This document shows, in pieces, positions 45,527-53,912 of a DNA stretch of 64,000 nt; position 1 is the first letter of the stretch; each line of letters opens with the position of its first letter. Source of the stretch: Pseudoalteromonas sp. N1230-9 (GTDB lineage Bacteria > Pseudomonadota > Gammaproteobacteria > Enterobacterales > Alteromonadaceae); assembly GCF_032716425.1 (NCBI RefSeq), contig NZ_CP090419.1, forward strand, positions 1,738,001-1,802,000, written 5' to 3'. A program made the position numbers and the translations under genes. The notes beneath the pieces are model-generated. The model saw nothing but the letters and a program-made list of their open reading frames with translations. It was not told where the DNA came from and did not search any database.

Positions 45527-47350
45527 GTGAATCCTAAACAAATCCGCAATTTTTATATCAATGAAGAACAGTCTGTTTATTTGCTGTCTCACCATGATGC
45601 TAAAAAGCACCGTCAATGGCTTAACATTTGTATTAAACAGCTAACCTTGCTTGGTTACAGTGACGTTGAATTAATTGGTTCTGGTGCATTTGGCTTTGTA
45701 TTTGCGGGTGTTGATGACGAAGGTATGCCTTGGGTTTTTAAGTTTTCACGTATAACCCTTGCACAAAGTGTACGTGACCGTCTTGAAGACGAAGCGTATA
45801 TGCTTTCGCAAGTGAATAATCCACTGGTGCCAAAATTTTATGCATTTGAGCGCATTAAAAAGCAAGGCATTTTAATGATGGAGCGCGCTTTAGGTGAAGA
45901 CTTAGAAAAAATCTCCATCAAACAGGGGCGTTTTAGCGCAGCAAAAATTATGGCGCTGGCGCTTAAGCTTCGTAATGTTCTTATTGACTTACGTGAACAC
46001 AAAAATGGCATCAGCCCACAACCAATTGTACATGGTGATATTAAACCCTCTAACATCGTTTATGATGAACAAACAAATAAGTTGTCGTTGGTGGATTGGG
46101 GCAGCTCTGTTTATGCACAAATAGACGCAGAAGGTAATCCGGTTGCCAGTAACTTTATGGATCTTATGTCTGCTGATATCAGCACCACTAATGCACGCAT
46201 GGGGGATGTGTATTTTATTGGTGATGAGCAAATGTCGGGCGGGCAGTCATCGCCACGTTTTGATGAGCAAGGTGTTGCTTCAACCCTTTATGCACTGGCG
46301 TCTGCACAATCGTGTCGATTTGGTGCTGCTGTTATTCCGGCTACAAGCCTCAATTTACCTATGGAACTTGCCCGTGTTATTGACGGTATGCTATCAAAAA
46401 ATAAGGCCACTCGTGATGGTGCGGGTGATTATTTTATGCGTAACATGCCAACAATGGCCAAAGCTTACCTACCTGAGTTACCCCGTAAAGTCATTCGCCC
46501 TCATATTCCTTATTGGTTTAGTGAGTTTGATGAGCACCCAGATACGGTGGTTTATAGCTCCCGTAAGCAATTTCTGAGACAAGCAGACCATAATCAACAA
46601 TTACTTGATGTAAACGATGCCCAGCTCGATAGATACTACAAAGAATTTTTATTTGATACCGGCGACACCGAAAAAGCATTTTTGGCCTCTATTAGCCGAT
46701 TAGCAAAATACCCAGTAGTAGGGGGGCTGAGTTTTCATTGGAAAGAAAACTCACTGTTTGTTGAGTCTTCCCTTATACTGCATGATGAAACACTCGGCAC
46801 TGCCTTTACCGATGCGATTAACAACACGGTGATGTTAGCGCAGGGGATTGAACAAAAAGGTCTCTTTAAATGTTGCTTATTTGATGCGCGTAAGACCATT
46901 CAGCTCGAGCGTGATGGCACAGGTGCGTTTAAATTTGAACACTTACCTGAACTTGATTATGAAGTAATGGATGTACAAGCCTCAGATGTAACCAGACCAC
47001 ACTCCTACTTTGAAGATGGTAAAGATCCTGATGAGCAATTACAGCTCCCGAAGAAGGTTATAAAGTGTGTATTTGAGCTAAACCAGATACACCATACGGG
47101 CTGTATCATTTTTGAAGCCTTACCTGATAGGATGAAAATACATCATTACTATCGTCTGCTTGATGCAAGTAAAGAGCCTGAATTTAAACGTTTGCTAAGT
47201 AAGTTGATGCAATATGCAGTAAGTATAACTGATGTAGGTGTAGCTGGCTTTATGAAACTACCTTACAAAAATACCCGTGAATTTGATTTATGTGCTAAAC
47301 AAGCCGATGAGTTTTACCCGCGTGATCCGAAAAGAATTTTGGTGGAATGA
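45527..47350 (+). CDS. Serine/threonine protein kinase-like protein with unassigned C-terminal half
   Basis: The N-terminal half (about 50-330) is a protein kinase domain. It has a glycine-rich loop (GSGAFGFVFAG), an ATP-binding Lys in WVFKFSR, the catalytic loop HGDIKPSNI and the metal motif DWGSS in place of DFG. All key residues for phosphotransfer are present. The C-terminal 270 residues (about 340-607) match no family that I recognise and contain alternating beta-rich segments without membrane helices. The start at GTG 45527 has GAGAG upstream; a TTG 12 bases earlier is possible. It stands alone between a terminator and a 195-base gap. Substrates are unknown. Confidence 0.8.
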   Translation: MNPKQIRNFYINEEQSVYLLSHHDAKKHRQWLNICIKQLTLLGYSDVELIGSGAFGFVFAGVDDEGMPWVFKFSRITLAQSVRDRLEDEAYMLSQVNNPLVPKFYAFERIKKQGILMMERALGEDLEKISIKQGRFSAAKIMALALKLRNVLIDLREHKNGISPQPIVHGDIKPSNIVYDEQTNKLSLVDWGSSVYAQIDAEGNPVASNFMDLMSADISTTNARMGDVYFIGDEQMSGGQSSPRFDEQGVASTLYALASAQSCRFGAAVIPATSLNLPMELARVIDGMLSKNKATRDGAGDYFMRNMPTMAKAYLPELPRKVIRPHIPYWFSEFDEHPDTVVYSSRKQFLRQADHNQQLLDVNDAQLDRYYKEFLFDTGDTEKAFLASISRLAKYPVVGGLSFHWKENSLFVESSLILHDETLGTAFTDAINNTVMLAQGIEQKGLFKCCLFDARKTIQLERDGTGAFKFEHLPELDYEVMDVQASDVTRPHSYFEDGKDPDEQLQLPKKVIKCVFELNQIHHTGCIIFEALPDRMKIHHYYRLLDASKEPEFKRLLSKLMQYAVSITDVGVAGFMKLPYKNTREFDLCAKQADEFYPRDPKRILVE

Positions 47351-47545
47351 GTTATTTAACTAGGACTCATTGTAAACGGTATTGAAAACACAACTTTCCA
47401 AAATAAAATATAGAACACGCATTATATTGTCACTTTTTGTACACGCGCGATAATCGTGGTTTAATGCAAGCAGCTAATTTCAAAAAGTAAAGCATTACTC
47501 GCTTCAACCTGCCATTTTAGGTGTAAACCAGCTTAAGGAAGAGTT

Positions 47546-48343
47546 GTGGAAATAATCGAAGAAAATAAACTTGAAGAACTATTAAGACTAGCGGCAGATG
47601 AACCTGCTCATCGGCCAGAGTTTTGCGAAACTTTACTTAATTCAAACGTGTTTTTACTGGGTGCTACAGAACAAGTAGAGGCTTATGGGCATAACAACCT
47701 TGAAGCTGGTAGTCACATTCAAATACAACACTGGCAAAGAGCTGATGGCTTATCTGTCATCCCGTTTTTTTCGTCTTTAGAAGTGCTTCAAAAATCCATT
47801 GACACTGAACAGTCGTATTTGATGCTGCCAGCCCGCTCTTTATTTGAAATGACACAAGGAGCAACATTATTCCTCAATCCTAAGTCAAATTATGGTAAAG
47901 AGTTTTTACCACAGGAAGTGGCTCAGCTATTAACCACAGGTATCAGTCAATCTCCAATACAGAGAGTTGTCGAGAGAGAAACAACAGTCCTATTGGGAGA
48001 GCCCGCTAATTATCCTCATAAAATGATTGACTCTTTAACTCAGTTATTCGCAAAGCATAGAAATGTGAATAGCGCCTACCTTGCTTTAATGCACGATAAA
48101 TCCGTTGATGAAAAGCCGCATTTAATTATTGGCATTGAAACAGATGGTGACGCTAAAAAAGTGATAACAGAAGCAGGCTCTGTCGCCACAGATACATTAC
48201 CAAAAGGTGAATCAATAGATTTTTATCAAATCACAGAAAATGACTCTGGTTTAAGTGAGTTTTTGCTAACTCAAATTAAGCCCTTTTATGAGAAAAGATG
48301 GGGAACGAAGCTTTGTTCTGCGCTTGGCTCAGGGAAGGCATAA
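47546..48343 (+). CDS. SseB-like protein (enhanced serine sensitivity family)
   Basis: The 265-residue soluble protein shows the two-part SseB organisation. The N-terminal domain (about 1-130) has NKLEELLRLAADEPAHRPEF and VIPFFSSLEVLQ; the C-terminal domain (about 135-255) has SAYLALMHDKS. In E. coli SseB overproduction increases serine sensitivity; the biochemical role is not established. GTG at 47546 has AAGGAAGAG just upstream. The upstream 195 bases contain no gene. A small lipoprotein gene follows 64 bases later and may be co-transcribed. Confidence 0.8.
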   Translation: MEIIEENKLEELLRLAADEPAHRPEFCETLLNSNVFLLGATEQVEAYGHNNLEAGSHIQIQHWQRADGLSVIPFFSSLEVLQKSIDTEQSYLMLPARSLFEMTQGATLFLNPKSNYGKEFLPQEVAQLLTTGISQSPIQRVVERETTVLLGEPANYPHKMIDSLTQLFAKHRNVNSAYLALMHDKSVDEKPHLIIGIETDGDAKKVITEAGSVATDTLPKGESIDFYQITENDSGLSEFLLTQIKPFYEKRWGTKLCSALGSGKA

Positions 48344-48407
48344 AAATCTTTGGTATTTTAAATGCTTAGTTGTTTCACAATGTGGTGTTTAGTAATCGTG
48401 AGGGATT

Positions 48408-48743
48408 ATGAAAAAGTTTATTTTACTTGTTTTAGCTGTGCTCGCTCTGACTTCTTGTAGCAAGCCTTTGCCAGCGGATAAGTTATCTTACGTAGGTGAG
48501 TGGGAAAGCAAAGAAATGTACTTACTTATCCATCAAGACGGTACGGTGGTATATGAGAGGGTCCAAGATGGTGGGTCAACATCTATAAACGCGCCGTTAA
48601 AAGAGTTTAGAGGAGATGACTTTGTAGTAGGTGTGGCTTTTTTTACCTCTAATTTCGATGTGACAGAAGCACCACACTTGGTTGATGACCAATGGGTAAT
48701 GGTTGTTGATGGCGTAAGACTAACAAAAAACCAAGGTTATTAG
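48408..48743 (+). CDS. Small lipoprotein of unknown function
   Basis: This 111-residue protein has a lipoprotein signal ending LTSC, with the modified Cys at residue 17 followed by SKPLP. The mature part has features of a small beta-sandwich, such as YVGEWESKEMYLLIHQDGTVVYERV and the last third VMVVDGVRLT. The pattern of a threshold sentence (VGEW, then GTVVYER) resembles lipocalin-like or META-like small domains, but no family is certain. It lies after the SseB-like gene and upstream of the serine hydrolase. Confidence 0.75.
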   Translation: MKKFILLVLAVLALTSCSKPLPADKLSYVGEWESKEMYLLIHQDGTVVYERVQDGGSTSINAPLKEFRGDDFVVGVAFFTSNFDVTEAPHLVDDQWVMVVDGVRLTKNQGY

Positions 48744-48864
48744 ATATTGCTGTAAATACTTATAGGAATTTACTTAAATAATAAATAGTAGGTTGTTTTT
48801 ATTATAAGAGATTCTTACTTTAGAAGCGTGTATTTACGTTATTTAGTATTTCAAAAGGGATGTT

Positions 48865-49971
48865 ATGAATAAATTATTATTTTTTATTGTTTTTTTCGTT
48901 ATTAGTAATGCTCAAGCAGCTGACACGACTTTTTTCTCAGAATTAAAAGCCGAGCTTGATCAGGCTGTACCAAAGATTTTAGACAAGCATAAAGCCCCAG
49001 GTGTAGCTGTTGCCTTTGTTCAAGACGAAGAGGTTACTGGATTTCTTTCTTATGGTTTTGCTGATATTGAAAGTCAAAAAGCGATTACAGAGAATACCAT
49101 GTTTAATGTGGGCTCAATATCAAAAGTAGTAACTTCGTGGGGGGTTATGCAGTTGGTGGATCAAGGTAAAGTTGAACTTGATAAACCAATAAATAATTAT
49201 TTAAAACGCTGGAAGATACCTAAGTCTGAGTTTGGAACTGAAAATGTAACGTTAAGAAATGTTCTGTCGCATACATCGGGCTTGTCTCTCGGCCCTTATT
49301 TTGGTTGGGGCTCATCGACAGATATTCCTTCGATTGTTGATTCATTAAATGGCAAGAATAATGGTGCAGGTGATGTAAAATTAATACATACACCAAATAC
49401 AAAATGGTCCTACTCAGGTGGTGGGTACTCTATTGTTCAGTTACTCATAGAAGATGTATCGGGTTTAAGTTTTGAAGACTATATGCAGAAAAATGTACTT
49501 AAGCCGCTCGGAATGAATAACTCAACATTTAATGTAACACCTGCTGTTATGAGTAAATCAGCAACACCGTATGATGAAAATGCAAAGAAAACATCCATGA
49601 TCTACTTTGCTGAGCAAGCTGCTGCGGGTTTACAAACAACTGCTATTGATTTAGCACGATTTAATTTAGCCGTGCTTAAAAATAAGGAAAATAAATACAA
49701 TGGCTCTCGCCTTTTATCACAAGCTCTAATTACAGAAATGATTACACCTGTGGCAAACACAGGGGGGCGCTGGAGTATGAGTTATGTTGTCGATTCAGAA
49801 AATAAAAGTTTAGGCTTCGCTGGATTCAACCAAGGTTGGATAGCCTTAACACGGTCGATTACAGATCAAAATAGAGGCTACGTCATACTTACCAATAGCA
49901 GCATAGGAAGCGTTAGTAATGATATTGATAGTCTTATTTTATCTAAACTGCGCAAGCCTAAAAGTGAGTAG
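48865..49971 (+). CDS. Exported serine hydrolase of the beta-lactamase class C fold
   Basis: The 368-residue protein has a signal peptide (likely cleavage after AQA at about 18). The nucleophile motif SISK places Ser84 and Lys87, and the second motif YSGGGY supplies the Tyr. The general sequence (APGVAVAFVQDEEVTGFLSYGFADIESQKAI, shown here only as family pattern by its first 15 residues APGVAVAFVQDEEVT) is that of the esterase/D-aminopeptidase/PBP4*-like group, not of classical AmpC. It may hydrolyse peptides or esters in the envelope. No regulator such as AmpR is adjacent. Calling it a resistance enzyme would not be justified. Confidence 0.88.
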   Translation: MNKLLFFIVFFVISNAQAADTTFFSELKAELDQAVPKILDKHKAPGVAVAFVQDEEVTGFLSYGFADIESQKAITENTMFNVGSISKVVTSWGVMQLVDQGKVELDKPINNYLKRWKIPKSEFGTENVTLRNVLSHTSGLSLGPYFGWGSSTDIPSIVDSLNGKNNGAGDVKLIHTPNTKWSYSGGGYSIVQLLIEDVSGLSFEDYMQKNVLKPLGMNNSTFNVTPAVMSKSATPYDENAKKTSMIYFAEQAAAGLQTTAIDLARFNLAVLKNKENKYNGSRLLSQALITEMITPVANTGGRWSMSYVVDSENKSLGFAGFNQGWIALTRSITDQNRGYVILTNSSIGSVSNDIDSLILSKLRKPKSE

Positions 49972-50092
49972 TTTATTGCAACTAAGCTTACTTAATAGGT
50001 ATTTTTGATACTTAATAAGGTGGTTATGTTGAAAAGCATTGAGATAAGAACAATCTACTTAGTATAGAACTCAATAATAGGGGGTCGTACTG

Positions 50093-50305
50093 ATGAATCA
50101 ATTAACTGAAAAAACGATTGCATGTCCATATTGCGGTGAACAAATAGATGTTTTACTTGACCACGCAGACTTAAATCAACAATACATCGAAGATTGCCAA
50201 GTTTGTTGTAAGCCAATAAATTTTTTAGTTTTTGAAAACAGTGATGAAGAACTTTCTGTTTCTGTATCAAGCGATGATGAAAGTTGTAGCTTTTCTAACT
50301 ATTAA
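50093..50305 (+). CDS. CPxCG-motif cysteine-rich mini-protein
   Basis: This 70-residue protein has the CPYCGE motif at residues 11-16 and a second CQVCCK pair at about 36-41, giving a four-cysteine zinc-ribbon-like site. An acidic, serine-rich tail follows. The family occurs widely in gammaproteobacteria and is called CPXCG-containing protein; function is unknown. The start is preceded by a weak GGGGG site. A 13-codon frame with a good AAGGTGG site (50026-50067) lies upstream and could be a leader peptide. Confidence 0.85.
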   Translation: MNQLTEKTIACPYCGEQIDVLLDHADLNQQYIEDCQVCCKPINFLVFENSDEELSVSVSSDDESCSFSNY

Positions 50306-50342
50306 AAAATGAAATACTAAGATTTCTAATTAATCAAATATT

Positions 50343-50366
50343 AAAACCTGCTAGATGGCAGGTTTT
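50343..50366. terminator. Bidirectional terminator between the CPxCG gene and gloA
   Basis: AAAACCTGC at 50343-50351 pairs with GCAGGTTTT at 50358-50366 across a six-base loop. The A and T flanks suit termination in both directions of these convergent genes. Confidence 0.85.
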
Positions 50367-50380
50367 AATATAAGGTTTTC

Positions 50381-50911
50381 TTATTTATGATCTTCAATTA
50401 TCTCAGTGATACCCTCTGCCGAGAGTATCTCTATCCAATAACCATCAGGGTCTTTAATAAAGGCTAAGCCTTTCATAGAGCCATCGTCTGGTTTTTTTAC
50501 AAACTCAACATCGTATTTTGCAAAGCGCTCACATGCTGCGTACACATCAGGCACGCTAATACCGATATGACCGAAGCCTTTTGGTTCATCATTTCCACTA
50601 TGGTAACCTGTAAAGCTATCGTCGTTTTCTGTGCCCCAGTTATGTGTAAGCTCGACAAGAGCAGGGCGGCGAAACACCCACTGTGCTTTTTCTTTATCGG
50701 TGCCTGTTGGTATGTCTTGCTCATAGCCTAAAAAGTACAGCGTAAACTCCATTTTAGGGAAGTCATATTTACCCAATAACTTCATACCTAAAACGTTTTG
50801 GTAGAAATCTAATGAAGGCTTTGGATCTTTAATACGCAGCATTGTTTGCTGCATTAGGTAACCTTGCGTAGCATTTGCGATTTGTTCTGGTGATTCGTTG
50901 TAGTTAGACAT
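50381..50911 (-). CDS. gloA: Lactoylglutathione lyase (glyoxalase I)
   Basis: It isomerises the methylglyoxal-glutathione adduct to S-lactoylglutathione. The 176-residue length and the [20 protein letters not shown] start correspond to the longer eukaryotic-like glyoxalase I type. The glyoxalase signatures are ELTHNWGTE and [19 protein letters not shown], with metal-binding His and Glu residues (ELTHN, GHIGI, WIEIL). It lies alone on the minus strand, but in the same direction and neighbourhood as the AcuI reductase; both deal with reactive electrophiles. Confidence 0.94.
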   Translation of the reverse strand: MSNYNESPEQIANATQGYLMQQTMLRIKDPKPSLDFYQNVLGMKLLGKYDFPKMEFTLYFLGYEQDIPTGTDKEKAQWVFRRPALVELTHNWGTENDDSFTGYHSGNDEPKGFGHIGISVPDVYAACERFAKYDVEFVKKPDDGSMKGLAFIKDPDGYWIEILSAEGITEIIEDHK

Positions 50912-51040
50912 ACATGTCCTTTTTAGCTGATATTTCTGGTAATGTAATTAGTCTAACATATTCACGTTACCCTTAAATTAATAACAAATATTTTTGACGT
51001 GCTAAGACAATCCTTCAGTTCTTAATTTGCGTACCCAAAT

Positions 51041-51063
51041 AAAAAACCGCCCAAACAGGCGGC
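51041..51063 (-). terminator. Terminator of the VF530-type gene
   Basis: CCGCC at 51047-51051 pairs with GGCGG at 51058-51062. On the minus strand a T run (51041-51046) follows the stem. It lies 45 bases after the stop codon. Confidence 0.85.
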
Positions 51064-51107
51064 TTATTTCAACTTACAGCTAAAAACTGATAGCTCAAAA
51101 CTTAAAG

Positions 51108-51524
51108 TCAATTACCCCAAGGATTACTCGCACTTGAACGTTGTTTACGAGCTCGAGCAAGTTGTTTTGCTTCTTTTTTAGCGTGGATGCGTTTGGCGTC
51201 AGTAAAACTTAACTCACACGGTTCACCTGGTTTTTGATCAGCTGGGATCACACGATCGCGCGGCGGTAATTCGTAGTTTACATCGTCAGGGCGCGGTAAG
51301 TTTTTAAGACGATACAAATAAAAGTTCTCGACTTTTTCTTGTGCCCATTGGGTTTTACGTAAAAACTTAACCGCAGATTTTACATCTGGGTTATTCTTAA
51401 AGCAGTTCAAACGCATATAGGCGTGGAGTAATTCCCAGCCATATTGTTCGACAAGCTCTGTGACGACTTGCTCGATACCAACACCTTGCAGTGGGTTATT
51501 GCTGAAAATTTCTTTATTACTCAT
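51108..51524 (-). CDS. VF530-family DNA-binding-like protein
   Basis: The 138-residue protein has an N-terminal VF530 domain (about 8-75): NPLQGVGIEQVVTELVEQYGW, shown by its core LVEQYGWELL, then CFKNNPDVKSAVKFLRKTQW. The domain is known from Vibrio and many gammaproteobacteria and is annotated as DNA-binding from structure; no process is assigned. The C-terminal 60 residues are rich in Pro early and then in Lys/Arg (KRIHAKKEAKQLARARKQR), which would fit nucleic-acid contact. The tail is not part of the usual short domain. It is monocistronic. Confidence 0.85.
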   Translation of the reverse strand: MSNKEIFSNNPLQGVGIEQVVTELVEQYGWELLHAYMRLNCFKNNPDVKSAVKFLRKTQWAQEKVENFYLYRLKNLPRPDDVNYELPPRDRVIPADQKPGEPCELSFTDAKRIHAKKEAKQLARARKQRSSASNPWGN

Positions 51525-51614
51525 TAGGCTGTCCGATATTACAAAACTAGGGTAAGTATAATTGCCTTTACCCTTGTTTTATAGCTAACTTGCTAAGAAT
51601 GTTTATATTCGCGT

Positions 51615-52607
51615 CTATTCTTTACAATTAACTACTACACGGCCGCGAATTTCACCTTTTAATAGGGCTTCGGCATTTGCAACGGCATTAGAAAGTGGAA
51701 TTTCTTGCGAAATAGCATCGAGGTACTGAGCCTCAACTAACTCACTTAAACGTTGCCATGCTTCAATTCGGTCGGCTTTTGGGCGCATTACACTATCTAT
51801 GCCCATAAGACTAATGCCACGAAGGATAAACGGTGCTACCGTTGCCGGAAAGTCCATACCTTGTGCTAATCCACAGGCAGTTACAACACCACCGTATTTA
51901 ATAGATGCGCACACATTGGCAAGGGTGTGACTGCCCACAGAATCAATTGCGCCAGCAAATTGCTCTTTTGCGAGCGGTTTACCAGGTTCTGAGAATTCAT
52001 TGCGAGATAGAACGCGTTTTGCGCCTAATTTTTTAAGGTGGTCTGCTTCATTCATTCGACCTGTTGTTGCAACCACATCAAAGCCAAGCTTATTTAATAA
52101 GTAGATTGCAAAACTGCCCACACCACCATTAGCACCGGTGACAAGTATTTCGCCGCTTTGTGGTGTGATACCTTGTTTTTCTAAGGCGATAATACTCAGC
52201 ATTGCGGTATAACCTGCCGTACCAATTTGCATTGCCTGTTTTGGTGTTAAATTAGCGGGGAGGGGGATAAGCCAATCTGCACTCATAGACGCTTTTGAAC
52301 TCAAACCACCTAGGTATTTTTCCCCAACACCAAAGCCATTTAACAGAACTTTATCACCTACTTTAAATTCATCGCTTTTAGACTCTGTCACTGTACCTGC
52401 AAGGTCAATCCCAGGGATCATAGGAAATGTTCTTACTACAGGGCCTTTACCAGTAATCGCTAAGGCATCTTTGTAATTTAACGTACTGTAGTCAACATCA
52501 ATATTTACATCGTGCTGGTGGATGCTCTCTATAGGAAAGTCAGTGTAGTGGGCACGATAACCTTGATCATCTTTGTTGATAACTACCGATTTTACTGATG
52601 TTGTCAT
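51615..52607 (-). CDS. acuI: Acrylyl-CoA reductase (AcuI/YhdH family)
   Basis: It reduces acryloyl-CoA to propionyl-CoA with NADPH and thus removes a toxic intermediate. The 330-residue medium-chain reductase has the substrate-domain start MTTSVKSVVINKDDQGYRAH, the STLNYKDALAITGKGPVVR stretch and the nucleotide motif TGANGGVGSFAIYLL. No zinc ligands are present, as expected for this family. An AAGGAG site precedes the ATG. An imperfect palindrome overlaps the region just upstream of that site, and an AcuR-like regulator gene lies 61 bases upstream in the same direction, so the pair is probably co-regulated. Confidence 0.9.
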   Translation of the reverse strand: MTTSVKSVVINKDDQGYRAHYTDFPIESIHQHDVNIDVDYSTLNYKDALAITGKGPVVRTFPMIPGIDLAGTVTESKSDEFKVGDKVLLNGFGVGEKYLGGLSSKASMSADWLIPLPANLTPKQAMQIGTAGYTAMLSIIALEKQGITPQSGEILVTGANGGVGSFAIYLLNKLGFDVVATTGRMNEADHLKKLGAKRVLSRNEFSEPGKPLAKEQFAGAIDSVGSHTLANVCASIKYGGVVTACGLAQGMDFPATVAPFILRGISLMGIDSVMRPKADRIEAWQRLSELVEAQYLDAISQEIPLSNAVANAEALLKGEIRGRVVVNCKE

Positions 52608-52619
52608 GTTGACTCCTTT

Positions 52620-52634
52620 TAGACCGATCGTCTT
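52620..52634. promoter_or_regulatory. Candidate AcuR operator before acuI
   Basis: TAGACCGATCGTCTTTT at 52620-52636 holds AGACCGATCGTCT, one base short of AGACCGATCGGTCT. It lies 13 bases before the acuI start codon and matches the site upstream of acuR. Confidence 0.6.
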
Positions 52635-52668
52635 TTAATGGTTAAAATAAAACCGTATTAAAACGGCT

Positions 52669-53301
52669 TTATAAAATTAAGCGTAAAAATTGTGCTGTAT
52701 AAAGGGTAAGTGGTTCACTTGATTTATCAAGTTTAGAGCGCATTACTGCGCCTTCCCAGCCGATCCAGAAAAACTCAGCAAGCATCTTACAATCTGATGA
52801 TTGAGGTATTTGCTTTTGCTGCTTTGCGTCAACTAGGCACTGCTCAATTAAAACTTGCCAGCTGGTGTAAGCTTGCTTAATACGTTCTATCATTGGCTCA
52901 TCAAGGTAACTGAGTTCTTGATTTAAATTGCCAATTAAGCAGCCACGATTAAACTCAAACTTTGCCATGCCGTGTTTGGCGTCGTTAGCAAACAGTACAA
53001 CTCTTTCAAGCGGGTTTATTTTTTCATCAGTTAGATGGCGTTTTAACTTTGCTTGAAAATAGCTGTCGTAAGCATCAATAAGTGCTAAGCCAAAATCATT
53101 TTTACTTTTGAAGTAATGATAAAAAGAGCCCTTAGGTACCTGCGCTGATTTTAAGATTAAATCAATGCCGGTTGCACTAAAGCCTTTTTCGGTTAATACA
53201 GCTAAACCCGTATTAATTAATAGGGCGCGAGTATCTGCATTTGAACGTGCTATTTTTGGTGGCCTGCCACGACGGCTTGGCGTTGTGTTATTTGTTTGCA
53301 T
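52669..53301 (-). CDS. acuR: TetR-family regulator, AcuR-like
   Basis: This 210-residue repressor has a basic N-terminus (SRRGRPPKIARSN) and a helix-turn-helix ending in VPKGSFYHYFKSKNDFG. The ligand-binding part includes RGCLIGNLNQELS and the C-terminal EFFWIGWEGAVMRSKL. These segments recall AcuR of Rhodobacter, which responds to acrylate and represses acuI (from memory of the family). It precedes acuI in the same direction. Matching palindromes lie before both genes, pointing to autoregulation. NemR-like electrophile regulators are the nearest alternative. Confidence 0.85.
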   Translation of the reverse strand: MQTNNTTPSRRGRPPKIARSNADTRALLINTGLAVLTEKGFSATGIDLILKSAQVPKGSFYHYFKSKNDFGLALIDAYDSYFQAKLKRHLTDEKINPLERVVLFANDAKHGMAKFEFNRGCLIGNLNQELSYLDEPMIERIKQAYTSWQVLIEQCLVDAKQQKQIPQSSDCKMLAEFFWIGWEGAVMRSKLDKSSEPLTLYTAQFLRLIL

Positions 53302-53310
53302 ACTTAATAT

Positions 53311-53326
53311 TAGACCGATCGGTTTT
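53311..53326. promoter_or_regulatory. Candidate AcuR operator before acuR
   Basis: TAGACCGATCGGTTTT is a near-perfect palindrome around CGATCG, one mismatch from AGACCGATCGGTCT. It lies ten bases upstream of the acuR start codon. Confidence 0.65.
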
Positions 53327-53349
53327 TAATATGCAAGTAATTAATTGCC

Positions 53350-53389
53350 TAAATTGTAATCATCATAAATTTGTCATGATTACAATTTA
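53350..53389. repeat. Fourteen-base perfect inverted repeat
   Basis: TAAATTGTAATCAT at 53350-53363 and ATGATTACAATTTA at 53376-53389 are exact reverse complements separated by 12 bases. There is no T run on either side. It could be an operator, the stem of a small RNA, or a structure in the acuR leader. Confidence 0.6.
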
Positions 53390-53669
53390 AATGGGAACTT
53401 TGCTGAAACGGCTTAGGTCACAATTATGAAGCTAAAAGAGATAAAAATTTTTAGCCGAATTTAAGTGTATTTATAGGTGGTTTTAGATGAGAGGTACGAC
53501 CACTTAGTCATTTAAAATGTTAATTCAGTTGAGCATCAGCATGTTACTTGTTGTCAATTTATTTAATTGCTTTTTGCTATTTGAATTTAACAGTTTTATT
53601 AACTATTCATTAAATGTAGATGTCAATTTCGCTACATATCTATAAATATAAAAGGTGAGGATATTACCT

Positions 53670-53840
53670 ATGAAGAGACAGAAAAGAGATCGTTTAGAAA
53701 GAGCTCATTCTCAAGGTTATAAAGCAGGCTTGGCAGGCCGTTCCAAAGATCAATGCCCTTATCAACAAATCGACCCTAAATCTGAATGGTTAGGCGGCTG
53801 GCGCGAAGCAATTGAAAACCGCAATATGTTTAAAACTTAA
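53670..53840 (+). CDS. rmf: Ribosome modulation factor
   Basis: RMF joins 70S ribosomes into inactive 100S dimers in stationary phase. The 56-residue protein (E. coli: 55) begins MKRQKRDRLERAHSQGYKAG and keeps AGRSKDQCPY and the SEWLGGWREA motif. The start at 53670 follows a GGTGAGGA site; an in-frame GTG 15 bases earlier is not needed. It has a long AT-rich leader, and a bidirectional terminator shared with fabA follows. Confidence 0.96.
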   Translation: MKRQKRDRLERAHSQGYKAGLAGRSKDQCPYQQIDPKSEWLGGWREAIENRNMFKT

Positions 53841-53864
53841 TATAGGCACCTGTTAATTTACGCA

Positions 53865-53891
53865 AAAAAGCCCCATGCAGGGGCTTTTTTG
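53865..53891. terminator. Bidirectional terminator between rmf and fabA
   Basis: AAAAAAGCCCC at 53865-53875 pairs with GGGGCTTTTTT at 53881-53891 across a five-base loop. Both strands carry the stem plus T run, so it serves rmf and the convergent fabA. Confidence 0.93.
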
Positions 53892-53912
53892 TATCTGCAA
53901 ACAAGTAAAAAA

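Larger units (their letters stand above)
53302..53669. other. Intergenic region between acuR and rmf
   Basis: The 368-base gap holds an AcuR-type operator near 53311, a 14-base perfect inverted repeat at 53350-53389, and then AT-rich sequence to the rmf ribosome site. No protein gene is seen. The rmf promoter should lie in the last 150 bases, but no strong consensus was identified. Confidence 0.55.

Noticed and set aside
48865..49971. Antibiotic-resistance beta-lactamase
   Set aside because: The motifs fit the broad serine hydrolase group; nothing shows beta-lactam hydrolysis.
50026..50067. Thirteen-codon frame MLKSIEIRTIYLV with a good ribosome site upstream of the CPxCG gene
   Set aside because: Too short to support as a gene without conservation; mentioned as a possible leader peptide only.
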